Below the pieces are notes generated by a model, which was not told the origin of the DNA, did not search any database, and worked only from the letters and a program-made list of their open reading frames with translations. The translations under genes and the position numbers were made by a program. From Lentzea albida (GTDB lineage: Bacteria > Actinomycetota > Actinomycetes > Mycobacteriales > Pseudonocardiaceae), in assembly GCF_900111005.1 (NCBI RefSeq), contig NZ_FOFV01000031.1:1-61421 (forward strand): 61,421 nucleotides of DNA, in the 5' to 3' direction. Shown here piece by piece: positions 58,949 through 61,421 of the stretch; position 1 is the first letter of the stretch; each line of letters opens with the position of its first letter.

Positions 58949-61421
58949 CCGACCAGCACATCGAGATTTTCCCCGTTGCTTTCGGCTACTACGCCGACCC
59001 TGGCCTGCCGCCGCTGGACGGAGTCGAGGCCGAGGTGAGCACGCTGGCCGGGTTGCTGGCCGACTTCGGTGGCGTGGTGACCGACTGGCCCGTCCCGATG
59101 CACGACCGGGGTAGCGACGCGGTGGAGGCCCGGCTCGCGCACTGGAGTGGTTCGGAGCACCGGTTCTCGGTGCTCTACTGGGTCGGGCACGCCAGCTCCG
59201 ACCGGATCGGACCACGCCTGCAGCACGCCCGCAGCCACGAACGCGAGGGCCTAGCCGGTATCGACGCCGCCCGCATGGCCCGCGTCATCGCGCCCCGCAG
59301 CCGCGACGAAAGCGAGCAGTGGCACATCGTGGTGATCGACACCTGCTGGTCGGCCGCGTTCGTCCAGCAGGTCAGCGCGTCCGTGGACGCGATGCCCGGC
59401 GGCCGGCAGTTTCTGCTGGTCGGCACCTCCGGCGACGGCGCCACCAACTTGGGCAGGTTCACCGCAGCGCTGCGGGCCGTGCTACGGCACAACTTCGGCG
59501 CCAGCGACCGGATCAGCCTATGGGACCTGGCCGGCGAACTGCGCCGCACCCTGCCGCGCGCCGAAGTTGTCCCCAAGAAGATCACCGACGACGCCGTGCT
59601 GCGCCGGACCACACCGCTCACCGGCGCACCGCTGGACGTCATCGACGAGATCAACGCCGTCCTCGCCGACCTCTCGGCCGACGAACGCGCCCATTTCATC
59701 CCGAAGGCCCAAGGCGGCGAGCTCGGCGAGGTGACCTGGTACTTCCAAGGCAGACGCACCGAGTCCGAACGCATTACCACCTGGCTTGCCACCAACGACC
59801 ACGGCCTGCTCGCCGTCACCGGCGCCGCCGGATCAGGCAAGTCCGCGCTCCTGGGAAACCTGCTCGCACACACCCGACCCCAGCTGCGCTCCGTCCTCAC
59901 CCGACATGGCCTCATCACCGAACTGACGCGACAGCAACGCCCACAGGACAACACCTTCACCGTCGTGCTACACCTCACCGGACTGTCCACACAGGATGCC
60001 CTTGCGCGCATCGCCGCCGAACTCATCCTCGACGACCCCTACCCTGGCATCACCTTGACCGAGAGCATCGATCAGCTGCTCGCCGAGGTCGCCCGACGCG
60101 CCCCGCTCACGATTCTGGCTGATGCCCTCGACGAGGCCGTTGACCCGCTCACCGTCGCCAACGCTTTGCTGCGCCGCTTGGGCTCATTAGACGGTGTCCG
60201 TGTCATCGTCGGCACCCGCCGCGACACAAGTGAAGGCCCGGATCAGCCGCCGTCGGAGCGTCGCAACCTGCTAGACGCGTTGCGCGCCAACGACACCATT
60301 GCTCTCACGCGCGATCCTCAGGCCATCGGACTCTACGTCGCCAGCCGCCTGACCACAGCATTCGGGCAAACCAATGGGATAAACAGCACCGCGATCGCCA
60401 TTGGCATCAGCAGCCACGAGTTCCTCTTCGCTCGCCTGGCCGTCCACGAGATCCTCGCCGCCGGCACACTGCCCACCGCAACCGCACTCGACGACCTACT
60501 GACCACCGATCACCGCGGCCTGTTTCACCGAGCCGTCACCCGGCTCAGCCATGCCCACCCGGCAGCGACCCCTGTGCTCCGCGCCCTCGCCCACGCCCAG
60601 GGCCGCGGACTACCAATTCGTGACGGCGTATGCGCGCTGACCGCCACCGCGCTCGCCTCCCACGAGATCAGCGACGCCGAGGTGCACACCGTGCTCGACG
60701 CCGCCGCGCCCTACGTGCTGCTCGACACCGAACACGGCCAGACCGTCCACCGCCTCGCCCACCGCACCTTCGCCGAGCACTTCACCGCCGACGCACACCA
60801 GGCCATCGTCGCGGCCATGACCAAACATCTGGCTGAGGCTCCCGGACGGCTCGCAAACCCCTACCTCCGCCACCACCTCAGCGGTCACGCAGGCAAGGCA
60901 GGCGAGCAGGCGTGGATCCTGCTCGGCCGCCACCCGCACGTCCTCGACCGACTCGACCCCGCATCCGTGACCACCGACGCGTGGCGCACCGCATTCGGCC
61001 GCCACCCACTGCCACCCGCCATCACAGGCGTCATCGGCGCTAGCCACCACCTCACCACCGCCGCCACTGCTGATCGCCCAGGACTACGCCAACTCGCCAT
61101 GGCCCGGCACACCAAGATCCGTGACATCCACCGCCACGAACCACCGCCACACGACCAGCACGCCTGGCACGTCCATTGGGCAGCACTCACCCCTGCCCCT
61201 ATCCACCGCACCTTCACCGGCCACACCGGCGGGGTGGTGGGGGTGGCGGCGGTTCCGCTGCCCGACGGCCGCACCCTGCTCGCCACCGCCGGCTGGGATC
61301 GGACGGTGCGGTTGTGGGACCCGGACACTGGCCAGCCGGCTGGTGACGCGCTCACCAGTCACGCTCAAGATGTGGGTGCGGTGGCGGCGGTTCCGCTGCC
61401 CGACGGCCGCACCCTGCTCGC
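58945..61421 (+). CDS. Caspase-STAND NTPase-WD40 protein, second copy (3' end beyond window)
   Basis: At least 825 codons, cut by the right edge. Caspase-like domain (~1-240): His82 in YWVGHASS and Cys134 in VIDTCWSAAF. STAND NTPase (~265-520): Walker A GAAGSGKS (293-300), Walker B TILADALDEA (~389-398). Helical linker, then WD40 repeats from ~residue 752, the first two visible units nearly identical to each other and to those of the 53299 gene. GTG 58945 overlaps the lipase stop. The caspase part is too diverged from the other protein for recent duplication, while the WD40 units are alike. Confidence 0.9.
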   Translation, partial: MTDQHIEIFPVAFGYYADPGLPPLDGVEAEVSTLAGLLADFGGVVTDWPVPMHDRGSDAVEARLAHWSGSEHRFSVLYWVGHASSDRIGPRLQHARSHEREGLAGIDAARMARVIAPRSRDESEQWHIVVIDTCWSAAFVQQVSASVDAMPGGRQFLLVGTSGDGATNLGRFTAALRAVLRHNFGASDRISLWDLAGELRRTLPRAEVVPKKITDDAVLRRTTPLTGAPLDVIDEINAVLADLSADERAHFIPKAQGGELGEVTWYFQGRRTESERITTWLATNDHGLLAVTGAAGSGKSALLGNLLAHTRPQLRSVLTRHGLITELTRQQRPQDNTFTVVLHLTGLSTQDALARIAAELILDDPYPGITLTESIDQLLAEVARRAPLTILADALDEAVDPLTVANALLRRLGSLDGVRVIVGTRRDTSEGPDQPPSERRNLLDALRANDTIALTRDPQAIGLYVASRLTTAFGQTNGINSTAIAIGISSHEFLFARLAVHEILAAGTLPTATALDDLLTTDHRGLFHRAVTRLSHAHPAATPVLRALAHAQGRGLPIRDGVCALTATALASHEISDAEVHTVLDAAAPYVLLDTEHGQTVHRLAHRTFAEHFTADAHQAIVAAMTKHLAEAPGRLANPYLRHHLSGHAGKAGEQAWILLGRHPHVLDRLDPASVTTDAWRTAFGRHPLPPAITGVIGASHHLTTAATADRPGLRQLAMARHTKIRDIHRHEPPPHDQHAWHVHWAALTPAPIHRTFTGHTGGVVGVAAVPLPDGRTLLATAGWDRTVRLWDPDTGQPAGDALTSHAQDVGAVAAVPLPDGRTLL

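Overview
The window reads as high-GC actinomycete chromosome, most likely a Pseudonocardiaceae-type organism (Lentzea, Saccharothrix or Amycolatopsis relative). This rests on codon use, frequent GTG starts, GTGA/ATGA start-stop overlaps, DUF5994 and GAF-ANTAR paralogs, and an SrsA-like type III PKS operon. The genus is an inference. I saw no rRNA, tRNA or CRISPR array.

Positions 1-14.9 kb form a stress and signalling block. It holds an HPF-like ribosome factor cut by the left edge, a DUF5994/51-aa pair, an AI-2E-type permease with a 26-C tract in its leader, a lipid desaturase, a cold shock protein, a tightly overlapped six-gene Asp23/Gls24 envelope-stress operon, an NfeD-stomatin pair, a GAF/sigma-region-4 pair, an RsbQ-RsbP-RsbV-like energy-stress module, a DUF2188 protein and two GAF-ANTAR regulators. 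Positions 15-25.3 kb are metabolic: a GT4 glycosyltransferase, a type III PKS / methyltransferase / two flavoenzymes / UbiA locus for a prenylated phenolic lipid or quinone, tkt-tal (tkt frameshifted), and a GNAT gene coupled to a small Cys-rich protein. Positions 25.4-42.6 kb return to stress functions: a CPA-type antiporter and a DUF3618/holin-III group behind SigB/SigF-like promoters, an 887-aa PAS-GAF-PAS-PP2C-HATPase-STAS protein, a GT4/GH130 cluster, an acyl-CoA desaturase, more GAF-ANTAR and STAS regulators, a second DUF5994 module with a transglutaminase, and CsbD.

Positions 42.7-53.2 kb are accessory and eroded. A deletion fused a duplicate AI-2E gene to a duplicate GNAT gene. There follow a serine-recombinase fragment cut by a complete IS element (45018-46209, 16-bp inverted repeats), broken TPR and STAND NTPase genes, an intact HNH / unknown / nucleotidyltransferase operon, transposase-tail repeats, an AT-richer membrane protein, and a second, frameshifted serine recombinase. 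Positions 53.3-61.4 kb carry the most striking locus: two divergent caspase-STAND-WD40 proteins, the right one running off the window, with an LCAT-like alpha/beta hydrolase translationally coupled to the second. It looks like a protease/lipase immune or regulated-death system.

Themes: partner-switching stress signalling (PP2C, STAS, PAS, GAF) with repeated GTTT-N15-GGGTA promoters, intragenomic duplication of small stress modules, and a right-hand defence-like island. Several frameshifts (18 kb flavoenzyme, transketolase C6 run, 52.7 kb recombinase) may be real or sequence errors.
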